NCBI GenBank assembly: GCA_038254365.1
Contig: JBBSGI010000061.1
Span: forward strand, 1 to 17,761
Direction of reading: 5' to 3'
DNA: 17,761 nt
Source of the DNA: JAWWPG01 sp038254365
Lineage (GTDB): Bacteria > Actinomycetota > Actinomycetes > Propionibacteriales > Nocardioidaceae
Positions 8,215 through 14,828 of this stretch are shown piece after piece. Position numbers and translations under genes: made by a program. Position 1 is the first letter of the stretch, and each line of letters begins with the position of its first letter. The notes under the pieces are model-generated. The model was given only the letters and a program-made list of their open reading frames with translations, was not told where the DNA came from and did not search any database.

Positions 8215-9156
8215 GTGACTGTCCGTGCCTCCGCCCCGGTGATGATCGCCGCCCGCGGTCTGCGCAAGTCGTACGGCGCCTTCGAAGCCGTCAAGGGCAT
8301 CGACGTCGAGGTCCGCCGTGGGGAGGCCTTCGGCTTCCTCGGCCCCAATGGGGCAGGCAAGTCCTCCACGATGCGCATGATCGCCGCCGTCTCACCGGTC
8401 ACGGCCGGCACCTTGTCGATCCTCGGCATGGATCCGGCGACCCGCGGGTCCGAGATCCGGGCGAGGATCGGGGTCTGCCCGCAGGAGGACTCGCTCGACA
8501 ACGAGCTCAGGGTCAAGGAGAACCTCGTCGTCTACGGCCGCTACTTCGGGCTCAGCCGCAAGGAGGCCTCGCTCCGCACCGACGAGCTTCTCGCTTTCGT
8601 CCAGCTCTCCGACAAGGCCGACGTGCTGGTTGACGAGCTCTCCGGAGGGATGAAGCGCCGGCTTACGGTCGCCCGGTCGCTGATCAACCAACCCGACCTG
8701 CTGCTGCTCGACGAGCCCACCACCGGCCTGGACCCGCAGGCGCGTCACCAGCTGTGGGACCGGTTGTTCCGGCTCAAGCAGCAAGGCGTCACCCTGGTCC
8801 TCACCACCCACTACATGGACGAGGCCGAGCAGCTTTGCGACCGGTTGGTCGTCATGGACAAGGGGCTGATCGCCGCGGCCGGGTCGCCCGCCGAGCTGAT
8901 CGCTCAGCACTCCAGCCGTGAGGTCCTCGAACTGCGCTTCGGCGTCGAGGAGAACGAGGCGATGGCGCCTAAGATCATCGACCTGGCGGACCGCGTCGAG
9001 GTGCTGCCCGACCGGTTGCTGCTTTACACCTCCGACGGCGAGGCGGCCGCCGGCGCCGTACACCACCGAGGCCTCCGGCCGATCTCCGCGCTCATCCGCA
9101 GGTCGACGCTCGAGGACGTGTTCCTCCGGCTCACCGGCCGGACCCTGGTGGACTGA
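8215..9156 (+). CDS. ABC-2 exporter ATP-binding protein, NodI/DrrA type
   Basis: A 313-residue nucleotide-binding subunit that hydrolyses ATP to drive export through the two permeases encoded next. It has Walker A GPNGAGKSS (43-51), a Q-loop in CPQEDSLD, the signature LSGGM (142-146), Walker B LLLLDEP (162-168) and the switch histidine in TTHYMDEAEQ (H199). The QEDSLDNEL and VYGRYFG segments resemble NodI-type lipo-oligosaccharide exporters more than DrrA. A C-terminal domain of about 90 residues ends with TLEDVFLRLTGR, as usual in this family. I chose GTG 8215 because the family alignment begins soon after and a TANNNT box lies directly upstream; ATG 8242 is the next choice. The longer frame back to 8053 is poor protein. 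The substrate is not readable; neighbours suggest a glycoconjugate or a drug-like molecule. Confidence 0.93.
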   Translation: MTVRASAPVMIAARGLRKSYGAFEAVKGIDVEVRRGEAFGFLGPNGAGKSSTMRMIAAVSPVTAGTLSILGMDPATRGSEIRARIGVCPQEDSLDNELRVKENLVVYGRYFGLSRKEASLRTDELLAFVQLSDKADVLVDELSGGMKRRLTVARSLINQPDLLLLDEPTTGLDPQARHQLWDRLFRLKQQGVTLVLTTHYMDEAEQLCDRLVVMDKGLIAAAGSPAELIAQHSSREVLELRFGVEENEAMAPKIIDLADRVEVLPDRLLLYTSDGEAAAGAVHHRGLRPISALIRRSTLEDVFLRLTGRTLVD

Positions 9157-9162
9157 GGTGCC

Positions 9163-9960
9163 ATGACCTCGCTCCTCCTGCGGGCTCCGCGGCTGGCCTT
9201 CCGGCAGACCGAGTACTGGGTGACGGTGTTGAAGCGGACCTTCCGCGGCACCCTGTTCACCAGCTTCCTGATGCCGTTCCTCTACTTGACGGCGATGGGC
9301 GTGGGGCTCGGTGGCTTCGTCGACACGCCGTCGGCAACTAGGGCGCTCGGCGGGCTCACCTATCTGGCCTTCATCGCCCCGGGACTGCTCGCGACCACGG
9401 CGATGCAGACGGCGATGTTCGAGTCCACCTATCCGGTGATGAGCGGCTTCAAGTGGCAGCGGTTCTACTTCTCGATGGCGGCCAGCCCGCTCGACGCGGC
9501 CGACATCGTCTTCGCTCAGCTCACGTTCATCGCGTTCCGGGTCCTCATCGCCTGCGGCGTGTTCCTGCTGGTGATGGCGGCTTACGGCGCACTGGACGGC
9601 TGGCTGGGCGCCCTCGCGGCGCTCGTCGTGGTCGTGGTGCTCGGCCTGGCTCACGCCGGCCCGGTCGTGGGGCTCAGCGCGCGGATGCGGAGCGAGAGTG
9701 GGTTCGCGTTGATCTTCCGGCTCGGCATGATGCCGATGTTCTTGTTCAGCGGGGCGTTCTTCCCGATCTCTCAGCTCGGCGCCTTCGCCTGGATCGCCTA
9801 CGTCACGCCCATCTGGCACGGGGTGGACCTCACCCGGATGCTCACCGCGGGTCCCCTCGAGCCCTGGGGGGCGCTCGGCCATCTCGGCTACCTCCTCGCC
9901 TGGGTCCTCTTTGGCTGGTTCTTCGCGGTGACCGGCTTCCGCCGGAGGCTGTCGCAGTGA
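9163..9960 (+). CDS. ABC-2 type permease (NodJ-like), first subunit
   Basis: A 265-residue integral membrane protein with about six transmembrane segments, including the first one at MPFLYLTAMGVGLGG and the paired stretch MMPMFLFSGAFFP near the C-terminal third that is typical of the ABC-2 permease family. It follows the ATPase gene by 6 bp and starts at ATG 9163. Its stop codon TGA (9958-9960) overlaps the GTG start of the next permease. Together the two permeases form the membrane channel for export powered by the ATPase. The second copy shares the MPMFLFS motif, indicating an old duplication within the operon. Confidence 0.9.
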   Translation: MTSLLLRAPRLAFRQTEYWVTVLKRTFRGTLFTSFLMPFLYLTAMGVGLGGFVDTPSATRALGGLTYLAFIAPGLLATTAMQTAMFESTYPVMSGFKWQRFYFSMAASPLDAADIVFAQLTFIAFRVLIACGVFLLVMAAYGALDGWLGALAALVVVVVLGLAHAGPVVGLSARMRSESGFALIFRLGMMPMFLFSGAFFPISQLGAFAWIAYVTPIWHGVDLTRMLTAGPLEPWGALGHLGYLLAWVLFGWFFAVTGFRRRLSQ

Positions 9961-10775
9961 CCACGATTTCGGCGCCGCAAGGCACCCTGGGACTCCGGGT
10001 GCTGCCCCTGTTCGGCGCGCGCCACTGGCGCGTCGTCGAGCGCAACTTTTTGGTGTACCGACGCGGGTGGGTCGTCTTTGTGACCGGGATGCTGGAACCG
10101 ATCTTCTACCTGTTCTCCATCGGCATCGGGGTGGGAGGACTGGTGGGCAACTTCACCTTGCCTGACGGCGTCCAGGTCGGATACGTCGAGTTCGTCGCAC
10201 CAGCGATGCTGGCGACCTCGGCGATGAACGGGGCGCTCTTCGACGCGACGTACAACATCTTCTTCAAGATGAAGTACGCCAAGCTGTACGACGCGATGCT
10301 GGCCACGCCGATGAGACCGGATGAGGTGGCCCGAGGGGAGATCATCTGGGCGTTGTTGCGCGGCGCGTGCTACTCGCTGGTCTTCATCGTGGTGATGCTC
10401 GCGATGGGTCTGGTCAGCTCGTGGTGGATGCTGCTGGCCCTGCCCACCACCCTGCTCATCGGCTTCGCCTTCGGTGGCGCCGGCATGGCGCTCACGACGT
10501 GGATGCGCAGCTGGCAGGACTTCGACTTCGTCCAGCTGGCGATCATGCCGATGTTCCTCTTCTCCGCCACGTTCTACCCCTTGTCGACCTATCCCACGGC
10601 CCTGCAGTGGCTGGTGAGATGCACCCCTCTGTACCAAGGGGTCTCGCTGCTCCGGGCGATGGCGCTCGGGACCATGGGGTGGAGCGCGTTGGTCTCGGTC
10701 GCCTACCTGGCGCTGATGGGCACTGCCGGGCTGGTCGTGGCCGGTCGGCGGGTCGGTACTCTGCTGCTCAAGTGA
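9957..10775 (+). CDS. ABC-2 type permease (NodJ-like), second subunit
   Basis: A 272-residue integral membrane protein with about six transmembrane segments. The N-terminal part has a cytoplasmic helix (HWRVVERNFLVYRRGW) followed by EPIFYLFSIGIGVGGLVG, a hallmark of NodJ-type permeases. The C-terminal half carries IMPMFLFSATFYPLS and a closing membrane helix. The start is GTG 9957, overlapping the stop of the first permease (GTGA), with GGAGG about 8 nt upstream inside that gene. A longer in-frame extension back to 9453 is an out-of-frame shadow of the first permease. With the ATPase and first permease it makes a heteromeric ABC-2 exporter. The cluster beginning at 10843 is 67 bp downstream on the same strand and may be read through. 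Confidence 0.9.
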   Translation: MTTISAPQGTLGLRVLPLFGARHWRVVERNFLVYRRGWVVFVTGMLEPIFYLFSIGIGVGGLVGNFTLPDGVQVGYVEFVAPAMLATSAMNGALFDATYNIFFKMKYAKLYDAMLATPMRPDEVARGEIIWALLRGACYSLVFIVVMLAMGLVSSWWMLLALPTTLLIGFAFGGAGMALTTWMRSWQDFDFVQLAIMPMFLFSATFYPLSTYPTALQWLVRCTPLYQGVSLLRAMALGTMGWSALVSVAYLALMGTAGLVVAGRRVGTLLLK

Positions 10776-10791
10776 CGTCTCACGGGCAAGC

Positions 10792-10818
10792 TGCTCGAGG
10801 GAGCATCCGGAGCGGATG
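10792..10818 (+). other. Two short overlapping hairpins between the exporter and the phosphorylase gene
   Basis: TGCTC-GAGG-GAGCA (10792-10805) and CATCCG-GAG-CGGATG (10804-10818) are perfect inverted repeats sharing two bases, so only one can form at a time. They begin 16 nt after the last permease stop. No T-tract follows. They could attenuate read-through or be a small operator. Confidence 0.25.
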
Positions 10819-10842
10819 TGCTGTACGTGGGAGACTGGCGCG

Positions 10843-11658
10843 GTGTCGACCCCCTCACCAGTCAGCGACTCGGCACCCGAGCTCGGGGTGATCGGCGGCT
10901 CGGGTTTCTACGAATTCCTCGAGTCTCCCCGGCCGGTGTCGGTGCGGACGCCGTACGGCGATCCCTCGGCGTCGATCTCGGTGGGCGTGGTGGCCGGCCG
11001 AGGAGTGGCCTTCCTGCCTCGCCACGGCCCGCGTCACGAGTTCCCGCCTCATCGGGTCAACTACCGAGCCAACATGTGGGCGCTGCGCTCGCTCGGGGTC
11101 CGGCGCGTGATCGCGCCCTGCGCGGTGGGCAGTCTGCACCCTGAGCTCGGGCCCGGATCTCTCGTCGTACCGGACCAGCTCGTCGACCGGACCAGTGGGA
11201 GAGCGCAGACGTACTACGACGAGGGAGCCGTGCACGTGCCCTTCGCGGACCCCTACTGCCCCGTCCTACGTTCGGCCCTGTCGACCACGGCCAGCGACGT
11301 GGTCTCCGGGGGCACGATGGTGGTGGTCGAGGGACCCCGGTTCTCCACTCGGGCCGAGTCCAGGTGGTTCGCCGACCAGGGTTGGTCGCTGGTCAACATG
11401 ACCGGCCACCCAGAAGCGGCGCTCGCCCGCGAGCTGGCAATGTGCTACGCCACGATCGCGCTGGTGACCGACCGCGACGCAGGGCTCTCGGTGGGCGAGT
11501 CCGTCAACCAGGCAACGGTCTTCCAGCTGTTCGCCGAGAACGTCGCTCGGCTGCGCGGGCTGCTCCTGGAGGTGCTGACTGCGCTACCGGCGGAGCGCGT
11601 CGGATGCAGGTGTGCGCACGCCCTCGACGGGATCTCGCTGCCGGTGGAGCTGCCGTGA
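10843..11658 (+). CDS. 5'-methylthioadenosine phosphorylase (MTAP) family nucleoside phosphorylase
   Basis: A 271-residue cytoplasmic enzyme of the trimeric PNP/MTAP family, which splits a purine nucleoside with phosphate into the free base and a (5'-modified) ribose-1-phosphate. Seen are the phosphate-loop GGSGFY (18-23), RHG at 60-62, HRVNYRAN (70-77), VEGPRFSTRAES (162-173), the substrate-binding NMTGHPE (185-191) and TDRD (209-212). The two aspartates of the T-D-x-D motif are those that select 6-aminopurines in MTAP, so an adenosine derivative is the expected substrate. GTG 10843 is chosen because the family begins shortly after it; GGGAG lies 9 nt upstream. The stop overlaps the epimerase start (GTGA). 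The setting among sugar-handling genes, rather than methionine-salvage genes, suggests a special 5'-modified adenosine; that is inference. Confidence 0.9.
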   Translation: MSTPSPVSDSAPELGVIGGSGFYEFLESPRPVSVRTPYGDPSASISVGVVAGRGVAFLPRHGPRHEFPPHRVNYRANMWALRSLGVRRVIAPCAVGSLHPELGPGSLVVPDQLVDRTSGRAQTYYDEGAVHVPFADPYCPVLRSALSTTASDVVSGGTMVVVEGPRFSTRAESRWFADQGWSLVNMTGHPEAALARELAMCYATIALVTDRDAGLSVGESVNQATVFQLFAENVARLRGLLLEVLTALPAERVGCRCAHALDGISLPVELP

Positions 11659-12725
11659 GGATTCTGCTCACCGGTGCCGCGGGCTTCATCGGGTCGGCGG
11701 TCAGGACGACGTTGAGAGAGGCGGGTCATGAGGTTGTCGGACTCGACGCCTTCATCCCGCAGGCGCACAGCACCGGCGCCACCGCAGGCGGATGCGTCGC
11801 CGAGGGTGATGTGCGTGACGCGGACGAGCTGGCCCGGCTGCTTCCCGGCGTCGATGTCGTGTGCCATCAGGCAGCTATGGTCGGTGCTGGAGCCACGGCT
11901 GCCGACCTGCCGCTCTTCGCTGCCCACAACGACCTGGGCACCGCGACCCTGCTGGCGGCCATGGCGGAAGCACGCGTTGGCAAGTTGGTCCTGGCCTCGT
12001 CGATGGTCGTCTACGGAGACGGCAGCTACCTCTGCCCCGAACACGATCGGCAGGCGGCTACGGTGAGGGACCTGGAGGCGCTCAGAGCGGGGAGCTTCGA
12101 CGTGGGGTGCCCGCGGTGCGGCACGCCGATGACGTGGCGCCTGGTCGAGGAGGACGCACCGCTCACACCACGGAGCGGCTACGCCGCGAGCAAGGTCGCA
12201 CAGGAGCATTACTGCGCAGCCTGGGCGCGGCAGACCGGCGCCCGAGCCGTCGCGTTGCGCTACCACAACGTCTACGGGCCGGGCATGCCCGCGGACACCC
12301 CGTACTCGGGTGTTGCGGCGTTGTTCCGCTCGGCGCTGGAGCACGGCAACCCTCCGCGGGTGTTCGAGGACGGCGGTCAGATGCGCGACTTCGTGCACGT
12401 CGACGACGTGGCTGCGGCGAACCTCTTGGCGGTTGAGGCGGTGACGTCGATGGCGCCGGGTTCTCAGGCGCCGTACAACGTCTGCTCCGGGGTGGCGATC
12501 TCCGTCGCCGAGGTTGCTGGTCTCGTCGGCCGAGGCGTGGTCGGACCGCCGCCCGAGCCTGTCGTCACTGGGGAGTTCCGTCCGGGCGACGTCCGGCACA
12601 TCGTCGCCAGTCCCGACAAGGCGCGCCGGGAGCTCGGTTTCGCGGCCCGGGTCCCCCCCAGCACCGGCCTGCCGCGGTTTTCGCGGGAGCCCCTACGGCA
12701 AAAGGCGTTGCCTACCATCCGGTAA
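11655..12725 (+). CDS. NAD-dependent sugar nucleotide epimerase, dTDP-L-rhamnose 4-epimerase-like, with zinc-ribbon insert
   Basis: A 356-residue extended short-chain dehydrogenase. The NAD-binding TGAAGFIG lies at 6-13, the catalytic serine is in ASSMVVYG (114-121), and the Tyr-Lys pair is Y176 and K180 (YAASK). Family motifs RYHNVYGPG and RDFVHVDDVAAANLLA follow. Between the serine and the tyrosine lies an insert with C127-x2-H130 and C152-x2-C155, which looks like a structural zinc site. From memory, the same CPEH...CP-x-CG insert is characteristic of the dTDP-L-rhamnose 4-epimerase (WbiB-like) subfamily. It probably isomerises or oxidises a nucleotide-linked deoxy-sugar. The start is GTG 11655, overlapping the previous stop. 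Its 3' end overlaps the convergent membrane-protein gene by 14 bp. Exact substrate unknown. Confidence 0.88.
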   Translation: MRILLTGAAGFIGSAVRTTLREAGHEVVGLDAFIPQAHSTGATAGGCVAEGDVRDADELARLLPGVDVVCHQAAMVGAGATAADLPLFAAHNDLGTATLLAAMAEARVGKLVLASSMVVYGDGSYLCPEHDRQAATVRDLEALRAGSFDVGCPRCGTPMTWRLVEEDAPLTPRSGYAASKVAQEHYCAAWARQTGARAVALRYHNVYGPGMPADTPYSGVAALFRSALEHGNPPRVFEDGGQMRDFVHVDDVAAANLLAVEAVTSMAPGSQAPYNVCSGVAISVAEVAGLVGRGVVGPPPEPVVTGEFRPGDVRHIVASPDKARRELGFAARVPPSTGLPRFSREPLRQKALPTIR

Positions 12726-14049
12726 GGAACAAGTGCTGGACGACCAGCGCTAAGGCCACCTGCACGGCCAACGCCGGTCGTCGCCAGCGGCGAGGCAGAG
12801 CGGCGCACAGCAGCAGCAGCCACGGCACGAACGGCAGCCAGATCCGCTCGACCTCCGCCTTGCTCATCAGCGAGAGGTCGGCCGCCGCCACGGCCGCCAA
12901 TGCGGCGCCACCGAGCAGCCCGACGACGCGCAAGTCGCCATCCTTGGCCCGCGCGGCCCACGAGCCGACGGCGGCGCCGAGCATCGGTCCCGCGCTGAAG
13001 CAGAGAGCGGCCAGGTCGCCCCACAGCCAGTACGCCGCCGGACGCTCGCTGGCGACCCCCGCCCAGTAGCGCTGGTGGATCGCCGGGTACGCCTCCCAGA
13101 GGGAGAACCCGCCGACCCAGAACGTCAGGACTACCACGATTGCACCCGCCCCGGCGGGCAGCAACGGTCGATACGAGCGTGCCGCCACCATGACCGCGAG
13201 AGCCAGGATTGCCAGCAGCGCAAGCCCGTAGGACATGAGTAGGCAGGCGCCGAGCAAGACTCCGGCGAGCAGCGACCAGGTCAGCGATCGGCGGGTGGCA
13301 CCGGCGGCAAGTGCGGCAAGCCCCCACGCGGCGACGCAGGTGTAGATCGCGTCGGCGGAGACGGCCTCCGAGATGGCGGCGGGCGCGAGCACGACGAACG
13401 GAGCCGACAGCCGGGCAGCGCGCTCGTCGCCGAGTGCCCGCACCGTGGTCAGCACCGCGAGCGGGATGGTGGAAGCAAGCAGGGTGATAACCAGCCCGAC
13501 AGCCAGGCTGCCACCGAGCCCGAGCGAGACGAGCAGCACGAAGAACAGCAGTGCGCCGGGCGGATGGCCCGCGACATGGGTCGGCCAGCCTTGGGGACCG
13601 AGGGGGATGCGCCCGACGAACTCATGCAGCAGCGTTGAGACGTCCGGGTGCGTGCGGGCGACCTGCAGGAAGTCGTCAGTGTCGAGATGGCTGGAGACGC
13701 CCAGTCTCCCGTCTACCAGGGCCAGCGAGAACAACCAGGCCAGGCCGGCCAGCCACACGAGGAGGAGCAGGCGCCGCCACGAGAGCCGGCGGCTCACCCG
13801 CTCGCCGTACAGCACACCAAGGACCGCGAGCGCGGCTGCCGACGGCGTCCCCGGTCCCACCCGCGGCATCCAGTGCGCGAACAGCGGAGGGAACCCGATA
13901 CGGACATCCCAGCCGGCGACGGCCGGAACCACCATGGCCACGGTCATCAGCAGCAGCGCGGCGACCAGCCCGACCGCGGCCGCAGAAGCGGGGGACTCGT
14001 CCCCCCGCGTCTCCGGGTCGAGATCCGGAGACTGTCGGGTCATGGACAT
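12712..14049 (-). CDS. Polytopic membrane protein, possible GT-C-type glycosyltransferase
   Basis: A 445-residue protein with roughly ten transmembrane helices, a short Asp/Glu-rich cytoplasmic N-terminus and a hydrophobic C-terminus. After the second or third helix lies a long extracytoplasmic loop with DTDDF (about 123-127) and, before the next helix, HPPG (162-165). An acidic first loop and an HPPG motif are seen in GT-C fold glycosyltransferases that use polyprenyl-phosphate sugars. This gives a plausible role as a membrane-bound sugar transferase, but no family assignment is certain. ATG 14049 is favoured by the TATGGT box 6 nt upstream (leaderless); ATG 14043 is the alternative. It is divergent from the GT2 gene and convergent with the epimerase gene, so it is regulated separately but shares the region. 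Confidence 0.75.
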   Translation of the reverse strand: MSMTRQSPDLDPETRGDESPASAAAVGLVAALLLMTVAMVVPAVAGWDVRIGFPPLFAHWMPRVGPGTPSAAALAVLGVLYGERVSRRLSWRRLLLLVWLAGLAWLFSLALVDGRLGVSSHLDTDDFLQVARTHPDVSTLLHEFVGRIPLGPQGWPTHVAGHPPGALLFFVLLVSLGLGGSLAVGLVITLLASTIPLAVLTTVRALGDERAARLSAPFVVLAPAAISEAVSADAIYTCVAAWGLAALAAGATRRSLTWSLLAGVLLGACLLMSYGLALLAILALAVMVAARSYRPLLPAGAGAIVVVLTFWVGGFSLWEAYPAIHQRYWAGVASERPAAYWLWGDLAALCFSAGPMLGAAVGSWAARAKDGDLRVVGLLGGAALAAVAAADLSLMSKAEVERIWLPFVPWLLLLCAALPRRWRRPALAVQVALALVVQHLFLTGW

Positions 14050-14055
14050 GACTCG

Positions 14056-14061
14056 ACCATA
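14056..14061 (-). promoter_or_regulatory. -10 box TATGGT for a leaderless transcript of the membrane-protein gene
   Basis: On the minus strand TATGGT is followed by 6 nt and then ATG 14049, the spacing expected when the start codon is also the transcription start. A TTGCAC element at 14082-14087 is 20 nt upstream, too far for a good -35. No Shine-Dalgarno is seen. Confidence 0.5.
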
Positions 14062-14094
14062 GGACCCGGGTAGTCGCACAAGTGCAATCGTGCC

Positions 14095-14112
14095 GACGGC
14101 GGGCTCGCCGTC
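14095..14112. promoter_or_regulatory. Perfect 7-bp inverted repeat in divergent promoter region
   Basis: GACGGCG (14095-14101) and CGCCGTC (14106-14112) form a perfect palindromic pair around GGCT. The pair lies between the two divergent -10 boxes (14056-14061 and 14160-14165), upstream of both likely -35 regions. It could be an operator serving both the membrane-protein gene and the glycosyltransferase operon, for example for the response regulator encoded downstream. Such stems are also frequent by chance in GC-rich DNA. Confidence 0.35.
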
Positions 14113-14159
14113 AGAGTTCCGTAAGGGTTCACAGCGCTGCAGGCCCGCCTTGTTGGGTC

Positions 14160-14165
14160 TACCGT
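14160..14165 (+). promoter_or_regulatory. -10 box TACCGT for a leaderless transcript of the GT2 operon
   Basis: TACCGT fits TANNNT and ends 6 nt before the GTG start at 14172, so transcription would begin at the start codon. This is the likely promoter for the run of overlapping genes from the glycosyltransferase to the two-component system. A weak CTGCAG lies at the -35 position (14137-14142). Confidence 0.5.
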
Positions 14166-14171
14166 CGAGGG

Positions 14172-14828
14172 GTGTTGTCCTCCTGTGACCTGGTCATTCC
14201 CTGTCGGGACGAGGCTCCCGCGCTGGCTGGGCTGCTGGGCCGCGTGCCCGGCGAGATGTCCGTGATCGTCGTCGACAACGGCTCCCGCGACGACACCGCG
14301 GAGGTCGCGCGTGGTCTGGGGGCGCGGGTCGTCACCGAACCTCGGGCCGGCTACGGCGCGGCCGTGCATGCGGGAGTATGTGCATCCTCCGCCGAGTTGG
14401 TGGCAGTGATCGACGGGGACGGCACCTTCGACCCGGTAGAGCTGCTCCCGCTCGTCGATGCCGTCGCCCAGGGCCGTTGCACGCTTGCGGTAGGACGCCG
14501 GCGTCCCGTCGACTCCGCGGTCATGCCCGGTCCGGCCCGGCTGGGCAACGCCCTGGTCACGCGTTGGCTTCGGCATCAGGGCGTCCCGGTTCACGACATC
14601 GCGCCGGCCCGGGTGTGCAGACGTACCGACCTGCTCGCACTGCAGATCGCGGACCGGAGGTTCGGCTATCCCGTCGAGCTGCTGCGCAAGGCAGGGGCCG
14701 CGGGATGGACGATCCGCGAGTACGACGTCTCGTACGGCGCCCGGGCGGACGGTACGAGGTCCAAGGTCTCAGGCTCGCTGCGCGGGAGCGTGCTGGCCGC
14801 GACGGACTTCGTGCGGGTCCTGCGGTGA
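14172..14828 (+). CDS. Soluble family 2 glycosyltransferase
   Basis: A 218-residue GT-A fold inverting glycosyltransferase domain without transmembrane segments. It has an N-terminal strand LVIPCRDEAP, the nucleotide-binding VVDNGSRDDT (D35), VTEPRAGYGAAVHAGV and the metal-binding DGDGTFDP (81-88) in place of the usual DxD. The C-terminal segment, with YDVSYGARADGTRSKVSG, is typical of dolichyl-phosphate-mannose-synthase-like and cluster-associated GT2 enzymes. It would move a sugar from a nucleotide donor to a lipid or small acceptor at the inner face of the membrane. GTG 14172 is selected because the fold begins at once and TACCGT lies directly upstream. Its stop overlaps the start of the next gene (GTGA). 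Donor and acceptor are not predictable. Confidence 0.9.
   Translation: MLSSCDLVIPCRDEAPALAGLLGRVPGEMSVIVVDNGSRDDTAEVARGLGARVVTEPRAGYGAAVHAGVCASSAELVAVIDGDGTFDPVELLPLVDAVAQGRCTLAVGRRRPVDSAVMPGPARLGNALVTRWLRHQGVPVHDIAPARVCRRTDLLALQIADRRFGYPVELLRKAGAAGWTIREYDVSYGARADGTRSKVSGSLRGSVLAATDFVRVLR

Noticed and set aside
8392..9882. Minus-strand open frame of 496 codons
   Set aside because: It is antisense to the ABC ATPase and permease genes and rich in Glu, Arg, His and Gln without any motif; the opposite strand has clear ABC motifs.
9453..9956. In-frame N-terminal extension of the second permease giving a 440-residue protein
   Set aside because: The extension is Arg/Gly/Pro-rich, lies wholly inside the first permease gene in another frame, and the family N-terminus begins at GTG 9957 with a Shine-Dalgarno.
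12653..12659. Run of seven C as a possible frameshift in the epimerase gene
   Set aside because: The downstream residues (GLPRFSREPLR) still match the usual C-terminal end of the family, so the frame seems correct.
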